A DNA stretch of 64,000 nt, taken from NCBI RefSeq assembly GCF_014873705.1, contig NZ_JADBDS010000002.1, positions 1 through 64,000 of the forward strand, read 5' to 3'. The DNA comes from Mycobacterium sp. OAS707 (GTDB lineage Bacteria; Actinomycetota; Actinomycetes; Mycobacteriales; Mycobacteriaceae). The notes beneath the pieces are model-generated. The model had not been told where the DNA came from. It made no database searches and was given only the letters and a program-made list of their open reading frames with translations. The position numbers and the translations under genes were made by a program. Below, piece by piece: positions 55,874-63,437 of the stretch; positions within the stretch are counted from its first letter, which is position 1; each line of letters starts with the position of its first letter.

Positions 55874-56883
55874 GGACGACGCGCATGGACGAGAAGGAAA
55901 TGACGATGCGCGAGGCGCTGAACTTCGCGCTCGATGCGGCGTTGGCGGCCGACGAGCGGGTGTTTCTGCTCGGCGAGGACATCGCCGACCCCGGCGCATC
56001 CGGTCCGACTGCGGGTCTTTCGACGAAATACGGGCACGACCGGGTCCTGGACACCCCGATTTCCGAGGCCGCGATTCTCGGTGCGGCGGTCGGCGCCGCG
56101 ATCGACGGCCTGCGTCCCGTCGCCGAGATCATGATCATGGACTTCATCGGCATCGCCGCGGATCAACTGATCAACAACGCCGCCAAGCTGCGGTTCATGA
56201 CCGCGGGCAGGACGACGGCGCCGCTCACCGTCCGGACCCAGGTGTACGGCGGGTTGGCCACCGGTGCGACGCACTCGCAGAGCCTCGAGGCGTGGTTCAT
56301 GCACATTCCCGGGATGAAGGTGATCGTGCCGTCGACGCCGCGCGACGGTAAGGGGCTGCTGACGTCGGCGATCTTCGACGAAGACCCCTGCCTGTTCGTC
56401 GAGACCATCCGCTTGCAGGGCCAAAAGGGCATGGTGCCAACCGATCCCGGGTTCTCGATTCCGCTCGGGCAGGCCGACGTCAAGCGGCGCGGTTCCGACG
56501 TCACGATCATCAGCTACGGGCGCAGCGTGCTCGATTCGCTGGCGGCCGCGAAGGTGTTGGAAGAAGAAGGGGTCAGCGCCGAAGTAGTGGACCTGCGCAC
56601 GCTGGTGCCGCTCGATGTCGAGACGATGGTCGAGTCGGTGCGCCGCACGCGGCGCGCGGTCGTCGCACATGACGCCGTCCAATTCGCAGGCCCAGGAGCC
56701 GAAATCGTAGCGACCCTGCAGTCGGAGTGCTTCAGTGAGCTCGCCGCGCCGATCGAAAGAGTGGCGGCGCGATTCGTTCCGACGCCTGCCGCCGCCGCGC
56801 TCGAGGCGCAGCTCTACCCGTCGCCTGCCCGCATCGTCGCGGCCGCGCAGCGCACCCTCCAAGAGGCGAGAGTTCGTGGCTGA
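55870..56883 (+). CDS. TPP-dependent dehydrogenase E1, beta subunit
   Basis: A 337-residue transketolase-like E1 beta: TMREALNFALDAALAADERVFLLGEDIADPGA, DTPISEAAILGAAVGAAIDGLRPVAEIMIMDF and a transketolase C domain with ADVKRRGSDVTIISYGRSV and VDLRTLVPLD. It forms the alpha2-beta2 E1 with the upstream product. GTG 55870 overlaps the alpha stop; ATG 55885 is an alternative start. The end overlaps the lipoyl gene by 8 bases. Confidence 0.92.
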   Translation: MRTTRMDEKEMTMREALNFALDAALAADERVFLLGEDIADPGASGPTAGLSTKYGHDRVLDTPISEAAILGAAVGAAIDGLRPVAEIMIMDFIGIAADQLINNAAKLRFMTAGRTTAPLTVRTQVYGGLATGATHSQSLEAWFMHIPGMKVIVPSTPRDGKGLLTSAIFDEDPCLFVETIRLQGQKGMVPTDPGFSIPLGQADVKRRGSDVTIISYGRSVLDSLAAAKVLEEEGVSAEVVDLRTLVPLDVETMVESVRRTRRAVVAHDAVQFAGPGAEIVATLQSECFSELAAPIERVAARFVPTPAAAALEAQLYPSPARIVAAAQRTLQEARVRG

Positions 56884-57112
56884 CTTCATCATTCGCATTC
56901 CGCGCGTCTCGGTCGCTGTGTCGGAAGCGGAACTCATCGAATTCCTCGTCGCCGACGGCCAGCACGTCGAAGAAGGCGCACCGATCTACGTGATCGCAAC
57001 GGAGAAGGTGGAGCAGGAAATCGAGGCCGGTGCATCGGGCACCGTCCAATGGACCGGCGAAGTCGGCAACGTGTACGACATCGGCGTCGAAATCGGCGTC
57101 ATCAAGTCATAG
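56876..57112 (+). CDS. free-standing lipoyl-domain protein
   Basis: A 78-residue protein consisting only of a biotin/lipoyl attachment domain. Lys44 in ATEKVEQEI sits at the hairpin tip where E2 lipoyl-lysine is found, between VEEGAPIYVI and the GTVQWTGEVGNVYDIGVEIGVI strand. There is no subunit-binding or acyltransferase domain, so it is not an E2. It would act as a swinging carrier for the adjacent E1, like GcvH or stand-alone carriers, and need an acyltransferase from elsewhere or direct transfer. GTG 56876 overlaps E1 beta. Confidence 0.85.
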   Translation: MADFIIRIPRVSVAVSEAELIEFLVADGQHVEEGAPIYVIATEKVEQEIEAGASGTVQWTGEVGNVYDIGVEIGVIKS

Positions 57113-57120
57113 GAGAGGGA

Positions 57121-57984
57121 ATGGATCTCAACGAGACCCGCGAACGGATCATCTTCGAAAAGAACGGTCCGATAGCGACGATCACACTGAACTGGCCGGA
57201 GAAGGCCAACGCTCAGGACCAGAAACAGGTCGAGGAGATCGACGACGCTTTGCGGGACGCCGACCGCGACTACGACATCAAGGTTCTCGTGATGAAGGCC
57301 AACGGGCCAGGGTTCTGCTCGGGACACGCGATCGGCAACAACGCCGTGGACTACCCAGAGTTCGTCGAGGGCTTCAAGGCGACGGGTATGCCGTGGAAGC
57401 CGCAGACCGACTTGTTCGTCAAACCGATCCTCAACCTGTGGGAGTTCTCGAAGCCGACCATCTCACAAATCCACGGCTACTGCGTGGGCGGTGGCACTCA
57501 CTACGGTCTGGTCACCGACATCGTGATCGCTTCAGAGGATGCCTACTTCTCGTATCCGCCCCTTCAGGGCTTCGGCATGCCGTCGGGCGAATGTTCGATC
57601 GAGCCATGGGTTTTCATGAACTGGCGGCGCGCATCCTATTACCTCTATACCGCCGAAACCGTCGACGCGAAAAAGGCACTCGAGTACGGCCTCATCAACG
57701 AGGTGGTCAAGCGTGAAGATCTGGACGCGCGGGTGGAGTCGATCGCCCGTCACATCGCGCAGGCGCCACTGACCACACTGCTGGCCACCAAGGCAAACAT
57801 CAAGCGGGCGTGGGAGATGATGGGCATGCGGGTGCACTGGCAGAGTTCCAACGACCTCGTTGCGCTCGCCTCAGTCAGCAGGGACGTCCAGGAGTTGATC
57901 CAGCGGGTGTTCGCCGACAAGATCCTGCCGTCCGAAATGGCCAAGCGCCAGGCGGCGGCATCCACCGACGGCAAGGCGACCTAG
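57121..57984 (+). CDS. enoyl-CoA hydratase/isomerase family protein (crotonase 2)
   Basis: A 287-residue crotonase: PIATITLNWPEKANAQD, GFCSGHAIG, QIHGYCVGGGTHYGL and KANIKRAWEMMGMRVHWQ. It shares with the crotonase at 49313-50164 the long mid-loop, the PSGECSIEPWVFMNW segment and the KRAWE-MMGMRVH end, so the two are paralogues within one cluster. AGGAGAGGG precedes ATG 57121. The frame open to 57049 shadows the lipoyl gene. It follows the lipoyl gene by 8 bases in the same operon. Confidence 0.9.
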   Translation: MDLNETRERIIFEKNGPIATITLNWPEKANAQDQKQVEEIDDALRDADRDYDIKVLVMKANGPGFCSGHAIGNNAVDYPEFVEGFKATGMPWKPQTDLFVKPILNLWEFSKPTISQIHGYCVGGGTHYGLVTDIVIASEDAYFSYPPLQGFGMPSGECSIEPWVFMNWRRASYYLYTAETVDAKKALEYGLINEVVKREDLDARVESIARHIAQAPLTTLLATKANIKRAWEMMGMRVHWQSSNDLVALASVSRDVQELIQRVFADKILPSEMAKRQAAASTDGKAT

Positions 57985-57991
57985 GCGCGTC

Positions 57992-59476
57992 GTGCACATT
58001 GCCGACCACGCGATCAGCGCCCCGCAGTCGGTGGCGCTGATCGTCGCGGATGGTCCGACAGTTTCATACGGCGACCTGTACGCGAGGAGTCAGCGGGTCG
58101 CGGCCATGCTCCACGACGCGGGGCTGCGGCGCGGCGACGGGGTCGCGCTGGTGCTGCCGAACCGGCCGGAGTTCCTCGAAATCACCTGGGCGTGCCAGCT
58201 TTCCGGGCTGTACTACAGCGCGATCAACACCCACTTCACGCCCGACGAGGTGGCGTATGTGATCGAGGACTCCGAGGCCAAGGCGGTGTTCACCGAGGCA
58301 GACGGGGAGATACGCGTCAGCGTCGGCGGCAGGGTCAGCTCATACGAGGATGCCCTCGCCACCGCGGGCGACCCGCCGCCCATATCGGACGGTTCGGAGA
58401 TGCTGTATTCGTCGGGCACCACCGGCCGGCCGAAGGCCGTGCGAAGGCCACTGCCGGAGGACGGCAACGGGTCATGGGCGCAAAAGGTGCTGGAGTACAC
58501 GCTGATTCACCGTTACGGCATGAGCCCGTCCAGTGTGTACCTGTCGCCTGCGCCGCTGTATCACGCCGCTGGGGTCAACTACACGATGGCGGTGCACCGC
58601 GTCGGCGCGGGGGCGCTCATCATGCCGCGGTTCGACGCCGAGGCGGTGCTGCGGCTGATCGAAACCCACCGGGTCACCCATGCCCAGTTCGTACCCACCA
58701 TGTTCGTGCGGATGCTGAAGCTCCCCGACAAGGTCCGTGAGTCCTATGACGTGTCGAGCCTGCAGTGCGTGATCCATGCGGCGGCGCCGTGCCCAGTGGA
58801 CGTCAAACACCGGATGATGAAGTGGTTCGGCCCCATCATCCACGAGTACTACGGCGGCACAGAGGGATTCGCCGGCACCACGATCGATCCGCAGGAGTGG
58901 CTGGCGCACCCGGGTTCGGTCGGCAAACCCTTCACCGCGGTGCACGTCGTCGGCGAGGACGGATCGGAATGCGCCGTCGGCGAATCGGGGGAGTTGTACT
59001 TCGAGGGCGGACCGGCGTTCGAGTACTTCAAGGATCCGGAGAAGACGGCGTCGGTGTCCAATGAACAGGGTTGGCGGTCGCTCGGGGACATGGGATATGT
59101 CGACGAGGACGGCTACCTGTATCTGACCGACCGGTCGACGTTCATGATCGTCTCGGGCGGGGTCAACATCTACCCGCAGGAGGCGGAGAACCTTCTGGTG
59201 ATGCATCCGAAGCTGGTCGACGCGGCGGTGTTCGGGGTGCCCAACGAGGAGTTCGGCGAAGAGGTCAAGGCCGTCGTGCAACCGGCCGCAGGTGTGGTGG
59301 CCGGTCCCGAACTGGAGGCCGAACTGATCGCGTACTGCAAGGCACACCTCGCGTCGTACAAATGCCCTCGCACAGTCGAATTCGACCCCGATCTGCCGCG
59401 TGACCCGAACGGCAAACTCTACAAGCGGCGAATCAGGGAGCGCTATTGGGTAGGGCGATCGTCACGGATTCTCTGA
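57992..59476 (+). CDS. acyl-CoA synthetase (AMP-forming) 1
   Basis: A 494-residue ANL-superfamily ligase: P-loop YSSGTTGRPKAV, YYGGTEGFAG in the A5 region, and C-terminal RSTFMIVSGGVNIYPQEAENLL (A8) with a final PNGKLYKR lysine. It activates a carboxylic acid as the CoA thioester. GTG 57992 follows the crotonase stop by 7 bases, ending the rightward operon. The last 34 bases overlap the convergent second ligase gene. Confidence 0.92.
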   Translation: MHIADHAISAPQSVALIVADGPTVSYGDLYARSQRVAAMLHDAGLRRGDGVALVLPNRPEFLEITWACQLSGLYYSAINTHFTPDEVAYVIEDSEAKAVFTEADGEIRVSVGGRVSSYEDALATAGDPPPISDGSEMLYSSGTTGRPKAVRRPLPEDGNGSWAQKVLEYTLIHRYGMSPSSVYLSPAPLYHAAGVNYTMAVHRVGAGALIMPRFDAEAVLRLIETHRVTHAQFVPTMFVRMLKLPDKVRESYDVSSLQCVIHAAAPCPVDVKHRMMKWFGPIIHEYYGGTEGFAGTTIDPQEWLAHPGSVGKPFTAVHVVGEDGSECAVGESGELYFEGGPAFEYFKDPEKTASVSNEQGWRSLGDMGYVDEDGYLYLTDRSTFMIVSGGVNIYPQEAENLLVMHPKLVDAAVFGVPNEEFGEEVKAVVQPAAGVVAGPELEAELIAYCKAHLASYKCPRTVEFDPDLPRDPNGKLYKRRIRERYWVGRSSRIL

Positions 59477-61041
59477 TACCGCGTGCCTCGTGGTTCGCGC
59501 ACCCACAGTTCGCCATCACCGGCGGTCGGGCCTTGCGCGGCAAGCTCACGCTTGAGCACCTTGTGCGTCGCGGTGGTCGGCAGATCGGCGGTGATGCGCA
59601 CGTACCGCGGCCACCCCTTCGGAGACAGGTCCGGCTGCTCGGCCAGGAACGCTTCGAAACCCTCAGGCGTCAAGGAAGATCCGTCGTGCAGCACCAGCGC
59701 GGCCATGATCTGGTCGCCGACGTTCTCATCGGGCACCGCATACACGGCCACTCGGCTGATGTCGGCCAGCCGTATCAGGATCCGTTCGATCGGGGCGGCC
59801 GCGAGGTTTTCGCCGTCGACGCGCATCCAGTCAGCGGTGCGGCCGGCCAGGTAAATCCAGCCGTCGGCGTCGCGATACGCCAGATCGCCCGACCAGTACA
59901 TGCCGCCGCGCATGCGTTCGGCCGTCGCGTCCTCGCTGTTGTAATAGCCGGTGAAGAACCCGGCGCCCGACGTGTTGACCAGTTCACCGACCGCCTCGTC
60001 GGCGTTGATCAACGCACCATCCGCATCGAAGCGGGCGACCGGGCATTCGGTGAGGGTGTCCGGGTTGTAGATCGCGACGCCCGGAAAGCCTTTGCCGAGC
60101 GAGCCTTTCGGGGTGCCTTCCTCACGGGTGATGATCACGGCGTTCTCGCTGGAGCCGAAGCCGTCCCACACCAGCGTGCCGAACCGGCGGCCGAACTCTT
60201 CGATGTCGCGGTCGCTCGCCTCGTTTCCGAACGCGACGCGCAGCGGATTGTCGGCGTCGTCGGGCTGCTCGGGCGTGGCCAGAATGTAGGCCAGCGGCTT
60301 GCCGACGTAGTTCATGTAGGTGGCGCCGTAGCGTCTGATGTCGGACAGGAACTGCGACGCGCTGAACTTCGCGGGCGCCATCGCAGCACCGGTCGCGATC
60401 GCCACCCCCCAACCCGCAACCAGCGCGTTGGAATGAAACAGCGGCATCGACAGGTAGCACGTGTCGTGGGCGGTGACGTCGAACCTCTGCACCAGGTTCG
60501 CCCCGGACATCAGCACCATGAAGTGCGACACCTTCACCGCCTTCGGATCACCGCTGGTGCCGGAGGTGAAGATCAGCATGTAGGGGTCGAGCGCGTCGAC
60601 CTCGCGGTACGGAGACAACTCGCCTGCGGCGTCGAGCAAGCGCGCCCACTCGTCGCTGGAGGAGTCCAACACCGTGACGTCGTCGAGGTCGACACCGTCC
60701 AGCAGCGCCCGATGCTCCGCATCCGTCACGACTATCTGGCAGTCGGAGCGGCGAATGTCGGCGGCCAGCGCGGCTCCGCGTCTGGTGGTGTTGAGCCCGC
60801 ACAGCACGTACCCACCGAGGCCAGCGGCCGCCATCTGATGGAGGAACTCGGGCGTATTGCCGAGCAGCACGCCGATGTGGACCGGCCTGTCACGGTCGAC
60901 GAGCGCCAGCAGCGCAGCGGCCCGTGCGGACGCCTCGCTCAGGTGCTCCCGCCACGTCCACTGCCGGTCGCTGTACTTCACCGCAATCGCGTCGGACGCA
61001 GCACGTTCTCGAAGCAATTGCTGGATGGTGTCGCTCGGCAC
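59443..61041 (-). CDS. acyl-CoA synthetase (AMP-forming) 2, FadD17-like
   Basis: A 532-residue ANL ligase with P-loop IFTSGTSGDPKAVKV, GFGSSENAVIITRE and C-terminal RTADWMRVDGENLAAAPIERIL then a final THKVLKREL lysine. The start, RAASDAIAVKYSDRQWTWREH, resembles FadD17/FadD8-type mycobacterial ligases of sterol side-chain metabolism. It is divergent from the amidohydrolase gene across a 35-bp gap. It overlaps the first ligase gene tail to tail and is not closely similar to it. Confidence 0.9.
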   Translation of the reverse strand: MPSDTIQQLLRERAASDAIAVKYSDRQWTWREHLSEASARAAALLALVDRDRPVHIGVLLGNTPEFLHQMAAAGLGGYVLCGLNTTRRGAALAADIRRSDCQIVVTDAEHRALLDGVDLDDVTVLDSSSDEWARLLDAAGELSPYREVDALDPYMLIFTSGTSGDPKAVKVSHFMVLMSGANLVQRFDVTAHDTCYLSMPLFHSNALVAGWGVAIATGAAMAPAKFSASQFLSDIRRYGATYMNYVGKPLAYILATPEQPDDADNPLRVAFGNEASDRDIEEFGRRFGTLVWDGFGSSENAVIITREEGTPKGSLGKGFPGVAIYNPDTLTECPVARFDADGALINADEAVGELVNTSGAGFFTGYYNSEDATAERMRGGMYWSGDLAYRDADGWIYLAGRTADWMRVDGENLAAAPIERILIRLADISRVAVYAVPDENVGDQIMAALVLHDGSSLTPEGFEAFLAEQPDLSPKGWPRYVRITADLPTTATHKVLKRELAAQGPTAGDGELWVREPRGTRYQRIRDDRPTQ

Positions 61042-61076
61042 CAGTTAGTTTTAGCAAACAGTCAGTGAGGTGGGAT

Positions 61077-62141
61077 ATGCGGATCATCGATGCCGACGGG
61101 CATGTCGCGGAGGGGCCATCGCTGGCCATCGAGGCGATGAAGCGCTGGCCCGAACACATCACGCCACGCCAAGACGGCAAGGCCTTGATGATCGAGGGCC
61201 GCAACTACCCTGAAGCCGACGGCCCCGGCGCCGGCTGTCCGCGCGAGCACGGCTTGTCCACCGCAGACGGCATCGACTACTCGTCGGCGCAGGGCGTGCT
61301 CGGCGATGCCGACCGCGATCACATCGACACCATGGTGTTGTATCCCAGCCTGGGTCTGTGCGCACCGAGTCTCGAAGACCCCGAATTCGCAGCAGGATTC
61401 GCGCGGCTCTACAACCAGTGGATCGCCGACTACTGTGCCGAGTCCAACGGACGGTTGCGCGGCATCGCGGTCACCCCGATCGAGCACGGTGAGGTGGCTG
61501 TCGAGATCATGCGCGAGGCCAAGGACCTCGGCCTGGTTGCCACCCACATCCCGCCCGCACTGAAGACCCGCAACCTCGATCACCCCGATCTCGACCGGTT
61601 CTACGCGGCCGCCGAGGAAATGGACATGCCGCTGGGCGTTCACGGCGCACCGGGCATGCACCTACCGAAGGTCGGGGTCGACCGCTTCACCAATTACATT
61701 CAGGTGCACTGCGTCAGCTTCCCGTTCGACCAGATGACCGCGATGACCGCGATGATCTCCGGCGGGGTTTTCGACCGGCATCCGAGGCTGCGCGTCGCGT
61801 TCCTGGAGGCCGGTGTCGGCTGGGTGCCGTTCTTCATCGACCGCCTCCACGAGCACTTCGAAAAACGCGGCGACTGGATCGAGAACGGGTGGAAGCGCGA
61901 TCCGCAGGAATACCTTCAGGCGGGCAACATCTGGACCACCTGCGAGCCGGAGGAGCCGATCCTGCCGGGCGTCATCGACGTTCTCGGTGACGACTTCATC
62001 ATGTTCGCCAGCGACTACCCGCACTGGGACGGCGAATGGCCGGAGAGCACCAAGCATCTGCGGTCGCGACCTGACATCAGCGAGCAGACGCGGGAAAAGA
62101 TCGGCGGCACCAACGCCAAACGCTTCTACAGCTTGAACTGA
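61077..62141 (+). CDS. amidohydrolase-2 family protein
   Basis: A 354-residue metal-dependent hydrolase or decarboxylase of the ACMSD/LigW-like group (PF04909): MRIIDADGHVAEGP with the N-terminal Asp/His site, GVHGAPGMHLP with the strand-5/6 His, VAFLEAGVGWVPFFIDRLHEHFEKR, and FASDYPHWDGEWPES with the catalytic Asp. Family members decarboxylate or hydrolyse ring-cleavage products. GTGAGGTGGG precedes ATG 61077. The gap of 35 bp to the divergent ligase implies shared regulation. Confidence 0.9.
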   Translation: MRIIDADGHVAEGPSLAIEAMKRWPEHITPRQDGKALMIEGRNYPEADGPGAGCPREHGLSTADGIDYSSAQGVLGDADRDHIDTMVLYPSLGLCAPSLEDPEFAAGFARLYNQWIADYCAESNGRLRGIAVTPIEHGEVAVEIMREAKDLGLVATHIPPALKTRNLDHPDLDRFYAAAEEMDMPLGVHGAPGMHLPKVGVDRFTNYIQVHCVSFPFDQMTAMTAMISGGVFDRHPRLRVAFLEAGVGWVPFFIDRLHEHFEKRGDWIENGWKRDPQEYLQAGNIWTTCEPEEPILPGVIDVLGDDFIMFASDYPHWDGEWPESTKHLRSRPDISEQTREKIGGTNAKRFYSLN

Positions 62142-62202
62142 TGTCGCCGAGCGGCCCACTCGGCCTCAATAGGCCCCTCAGTGGGCTGCCGTTCGCCGAA
62201 AC

Positions 62203-62247
62203 TGCAGTTATCGTGCATCGTAGTCGCACTATTTCGCGATAACTGCA
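62203..62247. terminator. 11-bp inverted repeat between convergent genes
   Basis: TGCAGTTATCG (62203-62213) and CGATAACTGCA (62237-62247) are exact reverse complements. A second short stem (GTGC 62213-62216 with GCAC 62226-62229) lies inside the 23-base spacer. It lies between the stops of the amidohydrolase and alcohol dehydrogenase genes, where a two-way terminator is expected. It may also belong to a dispersed intergenic repeat family; the window cannot tell. Confidence 0.6.
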
Positions 62248-62279
62248 ATCTCGCGACACGGTGGACGGGTGATGGTCAA

Positions 62280-63437
62280 CTAGTCCAGGCTGAAATCGAT
62301 GACGCCGCGGATGATTTCGCCGTTCAGCAGATCGCGGTAACCGTCGTTGATGTCGTCGAGTCGATAGCGTCTGGTGATCATCTCGTCGAGCTGCAACTGG
62401 CCTGCTTCGTAGAGCCGGGCGAACCGTGCGACGTCGACCCGCGGATTGCACGAGCCGTACACGGTGCCCTTGAGGCTCTTGTTCCACAGGATGAACTCCT
62501 GCAGGTTGATCGCGATGGAACTGGTCGTCTGCTTGGTCATCCCGGTCAGCACGCACGTGCCGCCCTTGCGCGTAAGGCTCAGCGCCGCTTGCACGTCCTG
62601 CTCTGAAATCAGCGAGGGCGAGACGATGACGGCATCGGCCATCACGCCATGGCTCAGCTCCCGAACCACCGCTGCCGCTTCATCGGTGCTGCCTGCGCTA
62701 TGAGTAGCGCCGAACCGCAATGCGGACTTCTGTTTGAACTCAACAGGATCGACCGCGACGATGTGCGCGGCGCCGTTGATGCGTGCTCCCTGGATGGCTC
62801 CAGTGCCGATGCCACCCACGCCCACGACGACGACGGTGTCGCCGGACCGGACCTCGGCGCGGTTCTCTGCCGAACCGTATCCCGTCGGAACCCCGCACGA
62901 CAGCAGGGCCATCGGGAGCAACGGCAGGTGCGGATCGATCTTGACGATCGAATCCGTCGACACCACAGTGTGTTTGGAGAACGCGCCGACCTTCGATAGA
63001 TGGCCGAGCTGACGGCCGTCCGCGGTGTGATGGCGGAACGTGCCGTCGGTCGGCATGCCTGGAATCATCACCTGCGCGCCCATGTCGCAGATGTATTCCA
63101 TGCCCGAGTTGCACCACCTGCACCGGCCGCACACCGCGACGAACGACGTCACCACGTGATCACCCGGCGCGAACTCCGTCACCCTCTCGCCGATGTCGAC
63201 AACGACAGCCGAACCTTCGTGACCGCCGATCATCGGGAACATCGAGGGCAGGCCGAACGACTGCATCACCTCGTTGCTCGCGGACATGTCGCCGTTGAGG
63301 ATGTGCTCATCGGAGTGGCACAAACCGGCGGCCACCATCTCGATCAGCACTTCGCCGGCGCGTGGGGGATCCAGCTCGAATTCCTCGACCGACCACGGGC
63401 CGCCCACATCGTGCAGGATCGCGGCGCGACTCTTCAT
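62280..63437 (-). CDS. NDMA-dependent (mycofactocin-associated) zinc alcohol dehydrogenase
   Basis: A 385-residue zinc medium-chain dehydrogenase. Catalytic zinc ligands are Cys40 (GLCHSDEH) and His73/Glu74 (GGHEGS); structural zinc is Cys103, 106, 109 and 117. The Rossmann motif is GVGGIGTGAIQGA. The start MKSRAAILHDVGGPWSVEEFELDPP marks the NDMA-dependent ADH group (Rxyl_3153 type), linked to mycofactocin for cofactor re-oxidation. ATG 63437 overlaps the P450 stop (ATGA); the frame open to 63707 only shadows the P450 gene. Confidence 0.92.
   Translation of the reverse strand: MKSRAAILHDVGGPWSVEEFELDPPRAGEVLIEMVAAGLCHSDEHILNGDMSASNEVMQSFGLPSMFPMIGGHEGSAVVVDIGERVTEFAPGDHVVTSFVAVCGRCRWCNSGMEYICDMGAQVMIPGMPTDGTFRHHTADGRQLGHLSKVGAFSKHTVVSTDSIVKIDPHLPLLPMALLSCGVPTGYGSAENRAEVRSGDTVVVVGVGGIGTGAIQGARINGAAHIVAVDPVEFKQKSALRFGATHSAGSTDEAAAVVRELSHGVMADAVIVSPSLISEQDVQAALSLTRKGGTCVLTGMTKQTTSSIAINLQEFILWNKSLKGTVYGSCNPRVDVARFARLYEAGQLQLDEMITRRYRLDDINDGYRDLLNGEIIRGVIDFSLD

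Noticed and set aside
46206..61058. Shared octamer TTTGCTAA before the Rieske gene (46206-46213) and, inverted, between ligase 2 and amidohydrolase (61051-61058)
   Set aside because: Eight bases shared at two sites is too weak, and no dyad or third copy at 53594-53707 supports a common operator.
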